64,000 bases of DNA from S5-327 sp965200975 (GCA_965200975.1 OZ241740.1:1116001-1180000); one strand, 5' to 3'; counted from the stretch's first letter, positions 36,058 to 45,352 are shown. The notes: a model not told the origin generated them from the letters alone. Program-made: numbers and translations.

Positions 36058-36925
36058 GCTATCGCAGGCAGCGCCGCTGCAGGCGGCTTCCTAGGGGGTC
36101 TGGGGGGCGGACGCTCTCCCAGGAGCTCGCCACCGCCAACGTTCTCCTCGCCTGCGCTGACGCCTCTCCCTACGCGCCACTATCGCAGGCAGCGCCGCTG
36201 CAGGCGGGTTCCCGGGGGTCTGGGGGAGCGGACGCTCTTCCAGCAGCTCGCCACCGCCAACGTTCTCCTCGCCTGCGCTGATGCCTCTCCCCACGCGCCA
36301 CTATCGCAGGGCAGTGCCGCTGCAGGCGGCTTCCTAGGGGGTCTGGGGGAGCGGACGCTCTCCCAGGAGCTCGCCACCGCCAACGTTCTCCTCGCCTGCG
36401 CTGGCGCCTCTCCCCACGCGCCGCTATCGCAGGGCAGCGCCGCTGCAGGCGGCTTCCTAGGGGGTCTGGGGGAGCGGACGCTCTCCCAGGAGCTCGCCAC
36501 CGCCAACGTTCTCCTCGCCTCGCTGGCGCCTCTCCCCACGCGCCGCTATCGCAGGGCAGCGCCGCTGCAGGCGGCTTCCTAGGGGGTCTGGGGGAGCGGA
36601 CGCTCTCCCAGGAGCTCGCCACCGCCAACGTTCTCCTCGCTCGCGCTGACGCCTCTCCCCACGCGCCACTATCGCAGGCAGCGCCGCTGCAGGCGGGTTC
36701 CCAGGGGGTCTGGGGGAGCGGACGCTCTCCCAGGAGCTCGCCACCGCCAACGTTCTCCTCGCCTGCGCTGACGCCTCTCCCCACGCGCCGCTATCGCAGG
36801 GCAGCGCCGCTGCAGGCGGCTTCCTAGGGGGTCTGGGGGAGCGGACGCTCTCCCAGGAGCTCGCCACCGCCAACGTTCTCCTCACCTGCGCTGGCGCCTC
36901 TCTCCACGCGCCGCTATCGCGCGCC
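36058..36925 (+). repeat. Tandem array of seven 121-123 bp units
   Basis: The landmark AGCTCGCCACCGCC recurs at 36124, 36245, 36368, 36491, 36613, 36735 and 36858, giving periods of 121-123 bp. Each unit contains a palindrome (CTGGGGGAGC, GGAC, GCTCTCCCAG; one G-T pair), a smaller GCAGC/GCTGC hairpin and the junction CGC-C/T-A/G-CTATCGC. Units differ by a few bases and 1-2 bp indels. ORFs through it are repetitive with no family resemblance, and the rest of 36000-37041 has no gene. Single diverged copies lie near 12079, 19445 and 53931. Confidence 0.9.
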
Positions 36926-36941
36926 AACGCGTCAACCCTGA
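36912..36941 (+). repeat. 30-nt repeat beginning CGCTATCGCGCG, copy 2
   Basis: It closes the tandem array and matches the copy at 12138-12167 at 26 of 30 positions. An extended -10-like TGATAGGGT (36952-36960) follows 10 nt later. Confidence 0.6.
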
Positions 36942-37041
36942 ACAGCTTCCGTGATAGGGTGTGCGCGCTCGCCGGTTGGCGATGCGCACGGCTTCCAGCC
37001 CAACGGCGCGACGGAAGACACAAAGGACAAGGAGGCGCGCA

Positions 37042-37437
37042 ATGACCCAAACAGCCCAGCGGTTGCAGATCAAGACGACAGGCATCGATCACGTGGTGTT
37101 GTGGGTGAGCGACCTGGAGCGCTCCAAGGAGTTCTACATCGGCCTTCTTGGCATGCGGGTCGCGCACGAGAGCGATTGGCAGTCGTTCCTGTGGTGCGGC
37201 GAGCAGAACCAGGTTGCGCTGTTCGACGCGGCGCGTATGGGCGCAAGCGTCGCCGGAGGGCGCGAGGTGAACCACATGGCGCTGCGCATGGAGCCGGCAA
37301 GCTACGAAGAGACCAAGGCGCGGCTCGAAGCGGAAGGCGTCATGGTGGAGGGGCGCCGCGGCGACCCGACCTGCATCTACTTCGACGACCCCGACGGTCA
37401 CCGGCTGCAGCTGCTGTACAAGGGGCGCGACGACTAG
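37042..37437 (+). CDS. Single-domain VOC (glyoxalase-fold) protein
   Basis: A 131-residue VOC protein with the metal His in GIDHVVLWV (about 14-22) and a later VNHMALR, and Glu/Asp positions near DPDGHRLQLLY. It resembles dioxygenase/glyoxalase-type enzymes; substrate unknown. AAGGAGG precedes ATG 37042. The promoter is probably TGATAGGGT at 36952-36960, right at the edge of the repeat array. Confidence 0.85.
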   Translation: MTQTAQRLQIKTTGIDHVVLWVSDLERSKEFYIGLLGMRVAHESDWQSFLWCGEQNQVALFDAARMGASVAGGREVNHMALRMEPASYEETKARLEAEGVMVEGRRGDPTCIYFDDPDGHRLQLLYKGRDD

Positions 37438-37499
37438 ACGCCGTGGGCCTGCATGGCTCCGGACAGGGGCGCCGCCCGCGCCGGCTGCCGTTCCGCGTG

Positions 37500-37528
37500 T
37501 TGCCGCAGAGGCGGCCTTCCGCTAAAGT
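37500..37528 (+). promoter_or_regulatory. Candidate sod promoter
   Basis: TTGCCG (37500-37505), 17 nt, TAAAGT (37523-37528), about 98 nt before the sod start. Confidence 0.4.
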
Positions 37529-37625
37529 AACAGCGTCATGGCTGTCGAGGCGCGGCGCTTCGCGGGCGCGAATGGCCGTGCGCTGTCGACGAAATTTTTG
37601 ATACTGACGCCAGGAGGCATGTCAC

Positions 37626-38204
37626 GTGAAGCACGAACTACCCGCTCTCCCGTACGCTATGGACGCGCTCCAGCCTCATATCTCTCAGGAAACGCTCGAA
37701 TTCCACTACGGCAAGCACCACCAGGCCTATGTGAACAACCTGAACAATATGGTCGAGGGCACCGAGTTCGCCGACTCGTCGCTCGAGGAGATCATCACGA
37801 GCGCGCCTGCCGGCCCGATCTTCAACAACGCCGCGCAGATCTGGAACCACACCTGCTACTGGAACTCGATGAGCCCCAACGGCGGAGGAGAGCCCACCGG
37901 CAAGGTTGCGGAGGCGATCGACGCGGCCTTTGGATCGTTCGAGGAGTTCAAGAAGGCCTTCACGGCGAAGGCGGCAGGCAACTTCGGCTCCGGCTGGACG
38001 TGGCTTGTGAAGAATGAGGACGGGTCGGTGGCCATCGAGAACACCTCGAACGCCGGCAACCCCATGACCAACGGTCAGGAGCCTCTGCTGACGTGCGACG
38101 TGTGGGAGCACGCCTACTACATCGACTACCGCAACGCCCGCCCCGCCTACCTCGAAGCCTGGTGGAACCTGGTGAACTGGGAGACGGCTAACCAGGGCCT
38201 CTAG
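37626..38204 (+). CDS. sodB: Superoxide dismutase, Fe-type
   Basis: A 192-residue Fe/Mn SOD that dismutates superoxide. Metal ligands lie in LEFHYGKHH, IWNHTCYW and DVWEHAYYIDY. The Gln in FNNAAQIWNH is the position typical of Fe-SOD; Mn forms usually carry it later. It starts at GTG 37626 with GGAGG 8 nt upstream. No signal peptide is present, so it is cytoplasmic. A terminator follows. Confidence 0.93.
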   Translation: MKHELPALPYAMDALQPHISQETLEFHYGKHHQAYVNNLNNMVEGTEFADSSLEEIITSAPAGPIFNNAAQIWNHTCYWNSMSPNGGGEPTGKVAEAIDAAFGSFEEFKKAFTAKAAGNFGSGWTWLVKNEDGSVAIENTSNAGNPMTNGQEPLLTCDVWEHAYYIDYRNARPAYLEAWWNLVNWETANQGL

Positions 38205-38233
38205 CGCTCAGAGACAGCTAACCCGGAACGAAC

Positions 38234-38260
38234 GAGGGCGGCGCATCGCGCGCCGCCCTC
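38234..38260 (+). terminator. Terminator after sod
   Basis: GAGGGCGGCGC (38234-38244) pairs perfectly with GCGCCGCCCTC (38250-38260) around a 5-nt loop; a short TCGTT follows. Confidence 0.7.
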
Positions 38261-38367
38261 TCGTTGCGCGTCGGGAAGGGGCTCTTGTCGCATTGCGACG
38301 GAGCTCCAGCGTCGCCGCGTTTGGAGTGCTGTAGCCGGAGATGCCTAATCGTGGGTGAAGCGCCTTC

Positions 38368-39546
38368 CTACCCCTCGGGTTCGGGGAGCCAGCCCCAGGG
38401 GAAGGGGCCGTAGTCGGGGGCGTACTGGACGCCGTCCTTGAACGTGAGCACGGGCCGCAGCGCATGCTCACCCACTATCGTCGCCCCGCGGGAGTCGCCG
38501 TAGCGCCACCGGCCCGGCTCGACGTCGAGGACTGCGATGTCGGCTGTCGTGCCCTCGGCGAGGCTGCCGAGTTCGGCCTCCTGATTGATGATGCGCGCAG
38601 GGGCCAGCGTGCTCATCCGCACGACGTCTTGCAGCGAAAAGCCGAGGGCGAGGAACTTGCCCATCGTATGCGTCATCGACTTCACCGTGTCGCGTCCAGG
38701 CTTGGTGATGTCGGTGCTGATGCTTGCCGGGGCGATGTCCTGGTCGAGGAGCCGCTTGGCGACCTCAAAACTCAGGTTGAAGCGCCCGTGCGCAGGATCG
38801 AACAGCACGCCGCGCTCCTTGGCGTCGACGAGTTCGGGCAGCGCGCGGTTGGAGTCGTCGATGGCTTTGCCCGGGTTGCCGGTGAACAGGTGCGTGAGCA
38901 GGTCGCCCGGACGCAGGAGCGGCAGAAGCTGCTGCGTGATGGTTGGGTCGGAGCCGAACTGCGGGTCGCCGATGTGGACCATCACGCGGACGCCGCCCTC
39001 GCGCGCTGCAGTGAGAGCCGATTCGATGTAGGTGATGCCCATCGTATCGACGGCGGGGCCGCACGCGCGCACCTTCACGCCGATAATCTCGCCGGGGTAG
39101 GCGTGGATGGCGGCGATCGTGTCGTTGAGAAGGATGTCGTCGGCGTCCCGGGCCTCCGGCATAAAGGCGAGTCCTGCCCTGGCGATGTGGATATTGGTGA
39201 GCACGCGGGTGACTGCGCGTTCGATGACGAGCCTGTGGAAGCCCGCGTAGTTGGAGCAGCCGGCGCTGCCCCCGTCGACGATAGTCGTGACGCCGGAGCG
39301 GACGCCGGCCAGATCAGGGTCGAGGCCGCTGGCGATGCCGTGCTCGAAGATGTGGGCATGAACGTCGATGAGGCCGGGCGTGACGATCTTGCCGCGGGCG
39401 TCGACCCAGCGATCGGCCTCGGCGGCGTCGATCCGATCTGCGACGCGCGCGATGCGTCCGCCCTGCAGGGCGATGTCGAGCTGCTTGTCGGTCTCCGAGG
39501 CAGGGTCTATAACGCGTCCGCCCTTGATGAGCACGTCGTAAGGCAT
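38368..39546 (-). CDS. Amidohydrolase/deacetylase-family metallohydrolase (dihydroorotase-like)
   Basis: A 392-residue cyclic amidohydrolase. The N-terminal beta-sandwich DVLIKGGRVIDP leads to the metal motif PGLIDVHAHIFE (about 58-69). Further metal residues lie in GVKVRACG (possible carboxylated Lys) and VMVHIGDPQ, LLTHLFTG and the Asp of PASISTDITK. This matches the EF_0837/AHS-like deacetylase branch, which may also have other ligase-like roles. ATG 39546 has GGAGG 6 nt upstream; a GTG one codon earlier is less likely. Confidence 0.85.
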   Translation of the reverse strand: MPYDVLIKGGRVIDPASETDKQLDIALQGGRIARVADRIDAAEADRWVDARGKIVTPGLIDVHAHIFEHGIASGLDPDLAGVRSGVTTIVDGGSAGCSNYAGFHRLVIERAVTRVLTNIHIARAGLAFMPEARDADDILLNDTIAAIHAYPGEIIGVKVRACGPAVDTMGITYIESALTAAREGGVRVMVHIGDPQFGSDPTITQQLLPLLRPGDLLTHLFTGNPGKAIDDSNRALPELVDAKERGVLFDPAHGRFNLSFEVAKRLLDQDIAPASISTDITKPGRDTVKSMTHTMGKFLALGFSLQDVVRMSTLAPARIINQEAELGSLAEGTTADIAVLDVEPGRWRYGDSRGATIVGEHALRPVLTFKDGVQYAPDYGPFPWGWLPEPEG

Positions 39547-39630
39547 CACTTCCCTCCGGGCGGCCTTGGTGAGGCGCGCGTAGTGGAGGCGACGGTACGC
39601 CCCGCGCCGGCCCGTGGCAAGCGTCGGGAG

Positions 39631-40236
39631 TCACTCAGTGCGGCGCGCCCACGCGGAGACTGCTGCTTGCGGGCCGCTGAGCTTTCTGGCGAGCATGCCC
39701 TTGCGAGGCCCGCAGGCGCGGCAGTAGAGGCCGGATAGAACACGGGCGCGGACGAAGCGCAGGCCGCAGCCCGGACATTCGAGGCCGGTATAGCGCCGGT
39801 TGGCTGTCCGGTCGGGGGCGTGTTCAGGAGGGCGGTGGGAAGTGGCGCGGGGATTGGCCCCGAGGCGCAGGGCCCATGCGCGCCACTTTGCGCCGTGGGG
39901 GCGCTCCGTCGACCTGCCGACGGCGATATGCGCCAGTTCGTGGCGAAGCGTCTCCAGCGCCTGCTCGTGGTCGAGCCAGGCCGAAAGCCGGATGAGGTTG
40001 CGGTCGAGGAAGGCTTTGCCGAGCAACCGCCGCATACGCGTCGTCCACTCGACTCGCGGCGGCGGGACGATCCGCTCGCTTCTCGTGAGCGCGTCGAGCA
40101 GGCGGTCTACTGCCTCGCGCGTGGCCTGGGGCGGGACGGAGGGAGGTTTGGGCGCGGCGCGCGGCGGCGCGTCCGGAGGCGCATCGGCCCAAAGGCGGCC
40201 CTGGCTGCGGCTGTCGGTTAGGGGAGCGAGGTTCAT
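39631..40236 (-). CDS. SprT-like zinc metalloprotease domain protein
   Basis: A 201-residue SprT-like protein. The HELAH zinc-protease motif (LRHELAHIAVG) lies near residue 97, with a downstream H-x-x-W (HGAKWRAWA). A C-terminal zinc ribbon follows: CPGC near 155 and CRACG near 174. SprT/Spartan relatives cleave DNA-protein crosslinks in eukaryotes; bacterial roles are unclear. Its ATG overlaps the nth stop (ATGA), so it is translationally coupled to a base-excision-repair enzyme. Confidence 0.82.
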   Translation of the reverse strand: MNLAPLTDSRSQGRLWADAPPDAPPRAAPKPPSVPPQATREAVDRLLDALTRSERIVPPPRVEWTTRMRRLLGKAFLDRNLIRLSAWLDHEQALETLRHELAHIAVGRSTERPHGAKWRAWALRLGANPRATSHRPPEHAPDRTANRRYTGLECPGCGLRFVRARVLSGLYCRACGPRKGMLARKLSGPQAAVSAWARRTE

Positions 40237-41009
40237 AGCGGTTTGTGGCGCAAACCGGCTGAGGGGACGCGCGTATCGTCTTCCCGGTAGTAGCGGGACC
40301 GCGACGGGCAGCGTTCGGAGATAGGGCACTGACGGCAGAGCGGGCGCTGCGCCTTGCACGCCTGGCGGCCATGCGTGATGAGGTAGACGTGCAGATTGAA
40401 CACGCGCTCCGGGGCAATGGCGTGTTCGAGCACGTCGTGCGCCTCGTCGGCGGTTACTTTCGGGCCGATGAGGGCCAGCCGGCGCGCAACGCGGTAGATG
40501 TGCGTGTCGACGGCCATTGCCGGCTGGTCCATCGAGAACGAGAGCACGACCCCGGCTGTCTTGGGGCCGACTCCGGGGATCGCGCGGAGCCAGGCCTTGG
40601 CCTCTTCCAGCGGCAGCCCGGCGAGGAAGGAGATATCGAACTCGCCGGCGCGGTCGAGGATGGACTGCAGGGCACCCTGAATGCGGGGAGCTTTCTGCCG
40701 CGCCAGGCCGCCGTGGCGAATAACGTCGACGAGGTCGTCGACGGGCGCGTTGAGCACAGCCTCCCACGAATCGTAGCGGTCTGCGAGAGCGGCGAATGCG
40801 CGTTCGGCGTTCAGGTCGGACGTATGCTGCGAGAGGATCGTCCAGACGAGTTCGGAGACGCCGTCGAGCCGCTGCCGCCGGTTTGGCCGCCCGTAGTGCT
40901 CCTCGAGCAGGTCGTACACCTCGTCGGGCGTGTACGGCTTGACGCCGCGGACGCTGCGCGGCTGCAGCACTTTCCGGCGTCGCGGCCCGGCTGTCCTACG
41001 CTGAGCCAT
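40233..41009 (-). CDS. nth: Endonuclease III (DNA glycosylase/AP lyase)
   Basis: A 258-residue Nth. The helix-hairpin-helix IPGVGPKTAGVVLSF contains the catalytic Lys, followed by the catalytic Asp in AVDTHIYRVARRL. The C-terminal Fe-S cluster has C-x6-C-x2-C-x5-C (CKAQRPLCRQCPISERC). It removes oxidised pyrimidines. A basic 20-residue N-terminal extension precedes the core. It overlaps the upstream phosphatase gene by 14 bp and the downstream SprT-like gene by 4 bp. Confidence 0.93.
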   Translation of the reverse strand: MAQRRTAGPRRRKVLQPRSVRGVKPYTPDEVYDLLEEHYGRPNRRQRLDGVSELVWTILSQHTSDLNAERAFAALADRYDSWEAVLNAPVDDLVDVIRHGGLARQKAPRIQGALQSILDRAGEFDISFLAGLPLEEAKAWLRAIPGVGPKTAGVVLSFSMDQPAMAVDTHIYRVARRLALIGPKVTADEAHDVLEHAIAPERVFNLHVYLITHGRQACKAQRPLCRQCPISERCPSRSRYYREDDTRVPSAGLRHKPL

Positions 41010-41619
41010 CCGGTATCGGCAGGGGTTCGGCGCCGTTGTGGAGGCGCAAGCGGATGGCCGCGTCGTCGATCTCGAACAGGTTCACGGCGGCGTAGTCGGT
41101 CTTGAGCGACGGCTCGCGATGCGCCGAGTCGGGGAGGCCGAGCGCGATGGAGGCGGCGATGCGGATTGGGGAGTCGTGCGATACGGCGAGCACGGTCGCG
41201 TCGGGATGGGCGGCGAGTGCGCTGCTTATGAACCGGGCGATGCGCGCGCGCAGGCCGGCGAGATTTTCGCCGTTCTCGAACGTCACAGTTTCGGGAGCGT
41301 TGCGCCACCGCTCGATCAGGTCGGGGTCTTCACGCTGCACATCGGCGACGAGCGCGCCTGCGTACCGTCCGTAGTCGAGGTCTCTAAGAGCGGAACGGCT
41401 GCGGACGGGCAAGCCGGCGGCGCGGGCTACAGTGTCGGCTGTCTGCCTGGCTCGCCAGGCAGGGCTTGCGTAGACTGCGGCGAGAGGTTCGCCGGCGAGC
41501 CGTTCGGCGAGCGACGCCGCTTGCGCGCGTCCGACCTCGTCGAGCCCGCCCCCGCCCTGAACGCGGCCCTGCACGTTCCATGCGGTTCGTCCGTGGCGGA
41601 CCATAAAGAGGCGGAGCAT
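40996..41619 (-). CDS. Histidine phosphatase family protein
   Basis: A 207-residue phosphoglycerate-mutase-like protein. The catalytic RHG is in FMVRHGRTAWN (residues 6-16), the second His in LAVSHDSPIR near 146. This subgroup includes CobC, RNase H-linked and broad phosphatases; substrate unknown. It lies 3 bp downstream of rimI and overlaps nth. Confidence 0.87.
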   Translation of the reverse strand: MLRLFMVRHGRTAWNVQGRVQGGGGLDEVGRAQAASLAERLAGEPLAAVYASPAWRARQTADTVARAAGLPVRSRSALRDLDYGRYAGALVADVQREDPDLIERWRNAPETVTFENGENLAGLRARIARFISSALAAHPDATVLAVSHDSPIRIAASIALGLPDSAHREPSLKTDYAAVNLFEIDDAAIRLRLHNGAEPLPIPDGSA

Positions 41620-41621
41620 AG

Positions 41622-42251
41622 CTACAGGTGATCGCGTACGGCGGAGCCGCGGCGCTCCTCGAACTCGGCCTTGAGGCGCTCGAAGAGGGCCTGGTAGTCG
41701 GGAGAGGAGATGCTCGGGGTGGTCATTATCGCCGCGTCCTCGCGGTTGTCGGCGTAATAGCCGCGCCGGAGGCCGACCTGTGCGAAGCCGTATTTGGCGT
41801 AGAGCGCTTTCGCCGGCTCGTTGGATACGCGCGCTTCGAGGGTGACGACTTGCGCGGCGCGGGCGATGCTCAGCTCTATGCCGCCGATTAGCAGCAGCTC
41901 GCCAAGTCCCAGACGGCGGCTCTCCTCGCGAACGGCGATAGCGACGATGTGGGCGTCGCCCGCCATAAACCAGAGGCCGACGAACCCCACGATGCGCCTC
42001 CGCATCTTCGGGGGCTCCTGCCGCTTGCGCCGGAAGATGCGGGCCAGTCCGTAGGCCTTGGGGGCAACGGCGACGTACTCGCCTTCCTGCACGCAGACGA
42101 GGTACTCGGCCATGCGGTTCTTGATTTCGCGGCGGTAGGAGGTTGGCGGCCAGAGCGTGGGGAACGCTTCGCGTTCAATTGCTGCGACCTGGTCGATGTC
42201 GTCCCACTCCATCGGCCCAATCGAGTAGGGGAGAACAGATTGTCCGCGCAT
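41622..42251 (-). CDS. rimI: GNAT acetyltransferase, RimI-like
   Basis: A 209-residue GNAT protein with an N-terminal DDIDQVAAIEREAFP, acetyl-CoA loop segment VREESRRLGLGELLL and the LEARVSNEPAKALYAKYGF core typical of RimI (S18 N-terminal acetyltransferase). A basic insertion (RRKRQEPPKMRRR, about 75-88) is unusual. The promoter -10 ends 7 nt before the ATG, with no ribosome site. Confidence 0.82.
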   Translation of the reverse strand: MRGQSVLPYSIGPMEWDDIDQVAAIEREAFPTLWPPTSYRREIKNRMAEYLVCVQEGEYVAVAPKAYGLARIFRRKRQEPPKMRRRIVGFVGLWFMAGDAHIVAIAVREESRRLGLGELLLIGGIELSIARAAQVVTLEARVSNEPAKALYAKYGFAQVGLRRGYYADNREDAAIMTTPSISSPDYQALFERLKAEFEERRGSAVRDHL

Positions 42252-42258
42252 TAATCAG

Positions 42259-42267
42259 ATTGTATCA
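42259..42267 (-). promoter_or_regulatory. Extended -10 of rimI (leaderless-type)
   Basis: Minus strand TGATACAAT (hexamer TACAAT at 42264-42259) is followed by 7 nt and then the ATG. Transcription is expected to begin at or very near the start codon. Confidence 0.6.
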
Positions 42268-42372
42268 CCCGCGGGCTTGCATCGGGGATTACTGAGCCGC
42301 CGCCACCGCCAGGCGCGTCGGTAAGCAGGTTCGAGGCGGCGCATAGGCTGGCGGCGTCTGGTGGGAGAGGGG

Positions 42373-45188
42373 CTACAGCCGCTGATTAGAGATAACTGGT
42401 TCGGAGGCAAGCAGCTCACGCAGCTTATCGAGCGGCGGCAAGCCGAGGATTTCGGCGACGCCGCGGTCAAGAGCGGTGCGGGCAGGGCAGTGAGCCATGC
42501 TTGGCAAGCGCTCGAATTCAGCTTGTTGCAAACCATCAAAGAGGTCGGAGAGTGCCTGCAGTTGTTCGGGTGCAAGCTGACGCACGTCTAGCACAGGGGA
42601 CTTCTCCCAGTCAGACTTTTTCATGGATACCCAACCGCCTTCAGTGCTCGTTCGCTGCGCGAGGACGGATAGTAGTCCAAGGCTTGAGTTAAGCCAAACG
42701 GCTAGCGTCTTCTCGTACCGTTCATCCGCAAGCCGAACTGAGTACCAAACATTAGATAGCGCGTTTACTTCCATGCGGATGGCGATAACCCTAACCGTAG
42801 TTAGCCGGAGACGCTCGGCGATGAAGAGGCGCCCCGCTTTTGGCCAGAGCTGTTCCACTCGTTTGAGTTTGCGTCCCGGGCGCGCCTGCGTGAGTGGAGC
42901 GAGGTGCTTGTCCGGCTCTGCAACGAGCCTTTTGCGTTGCTCTGTGTCGTTTCCCTCCAACATTGGATAAGCAGTAATGGCGGCTGTGCGTTCGAAACCG
43001 TCTAAAATGTCGCGCCTGTCCGGGCCCAGAGACCCAAGCGCATCGAGGCGGCAGAGTGGGGCCCCCCCCCCAAAAAAATTCCGGGCGTCCACACCTTGCC
43101 CTCGTCGAGCAGGCGGACGGCGCTGCGGGTGACGTCGGCGCGGGCGAACTGCACTCCTGCCCATTTTCCTCCGCGCTGCGCCGACTCGCGGATGGAGACA
43201 GCTTCGCCGATATGCTCGCCGCTCACTGATAGCAGCGCGGCGCCGTTGCCCTCAATATCCGCTGGCATCGTCGCGGCGATGGCCTGTGCAGTGCGGTGAG
43301 CATCCACCAGGTTGTCGGGGTTTCGCCAGAGATTGACGAAGGTTGTTCGCTGTTCGGCGTTGTTGCTGCTCTCTGCCCGGCGCGTAGCGATCAGGAGGGC
43401 TTCCGAGAGGTCGGTGCTATCCGAGAAATTCCAGCGCAGCGGATCGTGGGATGTGATCACCATGTTAAGGGTGAAGTCGCGTTCGATAAGCGCTCGGGTT
43501 TGCTCCCACGATGCTCCGGTGCAGATAGTTAGAGGCAAGACAAGAGCGAGCCGCCCTTCGCCGGGGCGAAGTTTAGGCGCTGCAGCTGCGACAAAGGCAG
43601 AGCCAAGGCCGGCAGTGGCAGACGCGTCTCGTGCCTGGAGCCTCACTGCTAGTTCCTTTTGAATCTTGTGGCGTTCATCCGGTTTGAGCATGCCAAAGAG
43701 TAAGTTCCCAGACCGTGTGAACGGCGGATTCATAATCGCTAGATCCAATTCAGGCACTTTGGCGGACTGACCTTCCTGCGCTCCGCGGGGTCCTCTGCCT
43801 GATACGCGCTGGGTCTCCAGCTCGCCAACGCCTAGACTCTCAGGAGACAGGGCGAACTGCACCGATGCTGTGCTCTCTCCCAGGAAGTCGAGCGAGCCGA
43901 GAGAGACTTTCCCTCCCTCGACGCCTAGCGGCATAACGTAAAGGTTCATCCGGTCGAACTGAATACTTGGATTGAGCATCGCGAGGCTCGTGGCGGCAAA
44001 GTGTATGGCCGAGAGTTGAACGTCGTAGCCGTGAATCGCCTCCTCCACCATAACTTTGTGGAGCTTGGCCGCATCCTTTCCGCCGGCTTGCATGTGGAGG
44101 CGCTCAGCCTCGGCAGCGACCGCCATCAGCAGGGTGCCGGTGCCGCAGGCGAGATCGGCTATGTTGAGGACAGCAGGGTATTCGTAATCGCTCCAGTCGA
44201 CGCCTGCCGGCCAGCCGTTGAAGACGAGCCTCGCGAGCATCGTTGCGGCTGGAACGGAGGTGTAGTAGGCGCCGGTGAACTTGGCTCCGCTGAGCAGCGT
44301 GTGGAACAGACGCCCCGCGAGGTCGTGTCCCTCCAGTCCGCGGGTGTCTTTCACTGCGCGCGCCAAGTGCTCGACAGCTGTGGAAGCCAGGTCGTCAGGT
44401 CCGTCCATTAACACATCGAGTATCTCAATAGCTATCGAGAACACGGGCACATAGTCGATGTTGTCGCAGATGTGCCTCCATGCGCTAAGCAGGCCTGAAG
44501 GACCTTGCCTGAGCGCCTCGGCCACAGTTGCGACATCTTCCTGCGCTGAGGCGAGTCGGTCCTGAAAGGCAAGGGCGTTGAAGAGCACGAGGCAGCCGAT
44601 TCTCACAGCTGCGGCGCGGTCTTTCTCCTTGTCTGTGTCGGCGATGATGTCTGCTACGAGACGATGGATTCGAGCGTGTCTCGCTATCTGTCCGGCTGCC
44701 TGCTCCAGTGCATAACCCACCGACGCGGCGGCTGCATCCACCTTGTCGACACCTTCCAGATGCATGGGGAGAGCGCGCAGCTCGTCCGCCAAGTCCGCAA
44801 TCGATCCGGTATGCGTCTGTCGGCTAGTCAACGTAACGCCGCAGGAACCATGCAGCCACCATTCGAGGTCGGTAGCAGCGGCTAGCTCGGCGCGGGGGGC
44901 CTGTGAAGAGCGGAGCCGGTCGGGGTAGAGCAGTCCGTACACGCCGAGGGCGTCGGGGAAGGCGGTCAACCGCGCTTGTGCTTGCTCGCTCAGGTCGTTC
45001 TCGCCGCCCTCCCATTTGCATTCCACGAGGACAAGGCCGCTGGGAAGCTGGACCCGGACGTCTGGGGCGCCCTTGCGACTGCGGCGCTCCGCTTGGGCGG
45101 AGAGGCCATAGTTCTGCAGGAAATCGGCGAGGTGAACGTTGAGAACCTCCTCGCGGATATGATCATTGCTGTTGGGTAGGGACGCCAT
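42373..45188 (-). CDS. N6 DNA methyltransferase with N-terminal nuclease-like domain, frame broken at a homopolymer
   Basis: About 938 residues if read as one gene. The N-terminus has a PD-(D/E)xK-like site (GAPDVRVQL, then VECKW, about 40-60). The methyltransferase core has motif I ADLACGTGTLL and motif IV NPPF (IMNPPFTRSG), typical of N6-adenine enzymes. The C-terminal part (42373-43080) resembles a target-recognition segment. The frame is continuous from ATG 45188 to 43080, then breaks at a T7-G10 run (minus strand); the first frame stops at 43002, while downstream homology continues in another frame. Adding one base or losing two rejoins the frames. It looks like a single-polypeptide restriction-modification enzyme (type IIG-like). 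Confidence 0.82.
43062..43078. repeat. C10-A7 homopolymer pair within the methyltransferase gene
   Basis: Ten C (43062-43071) followed by seven A (43072-43078) on the plus strand, exactly where the coding frame switches. Either a slippage-prone phase-variation tract or an assembly artefact. Confidence 0.9.
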
Positions 45189-45196
45189 GCGCTAGT

Positions 45197-45202
45197 ACTG
45201 TA
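45197..45202 (-). promoter_or_regulatory. -10 box of the methyltransferase gene (leaderless-type)
   Basis: Minus strand TACAGT, 8 nt before the ATG at 45188, no ribosome site seen. Confidence 0.45.
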
Positions 45203-45305
45203 CTCACCGCGCAGGAGAAAAGGAAGGATGAATTGGCAGCGTCCGACGCCTATGCCCACACCCCGCGGGTAACCCAGAAGCAGCCTTGCCGGCGCCTGTA
45301 AACTC

Positions 45306-45334
45306 TTACGTGCGCGCGCTGTTTCCGTTAACAT
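45306..45334 (+). promoter_or_regulatory. Promoter of the ABC exporter operon
   Basis: TTACGT (45306-45311), 17 nt, TAACAT (45329-45334), 18 nt before the ATG. The CTTACGTGCG around its -35 is shared with both ispD promoters. Confidence 0.5.
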
Positions 45335-45352
45335 GGTGAGCGCACTCCCCGC

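Noticed and set aside
36049..36784. Long ORFs through the repeat array (both strands)
   Set aside because: They translate the 122-bp repeat in shifting frames, have no family resemblance and differ in frame between units because of 1-2 bp indels.
36058..36925. Tandem array as a CRISPR
   Set aside because: Units of 121-123 bp are near-identical along their whole length; there are no short repeats with unique spacers and no cas genes nearby.
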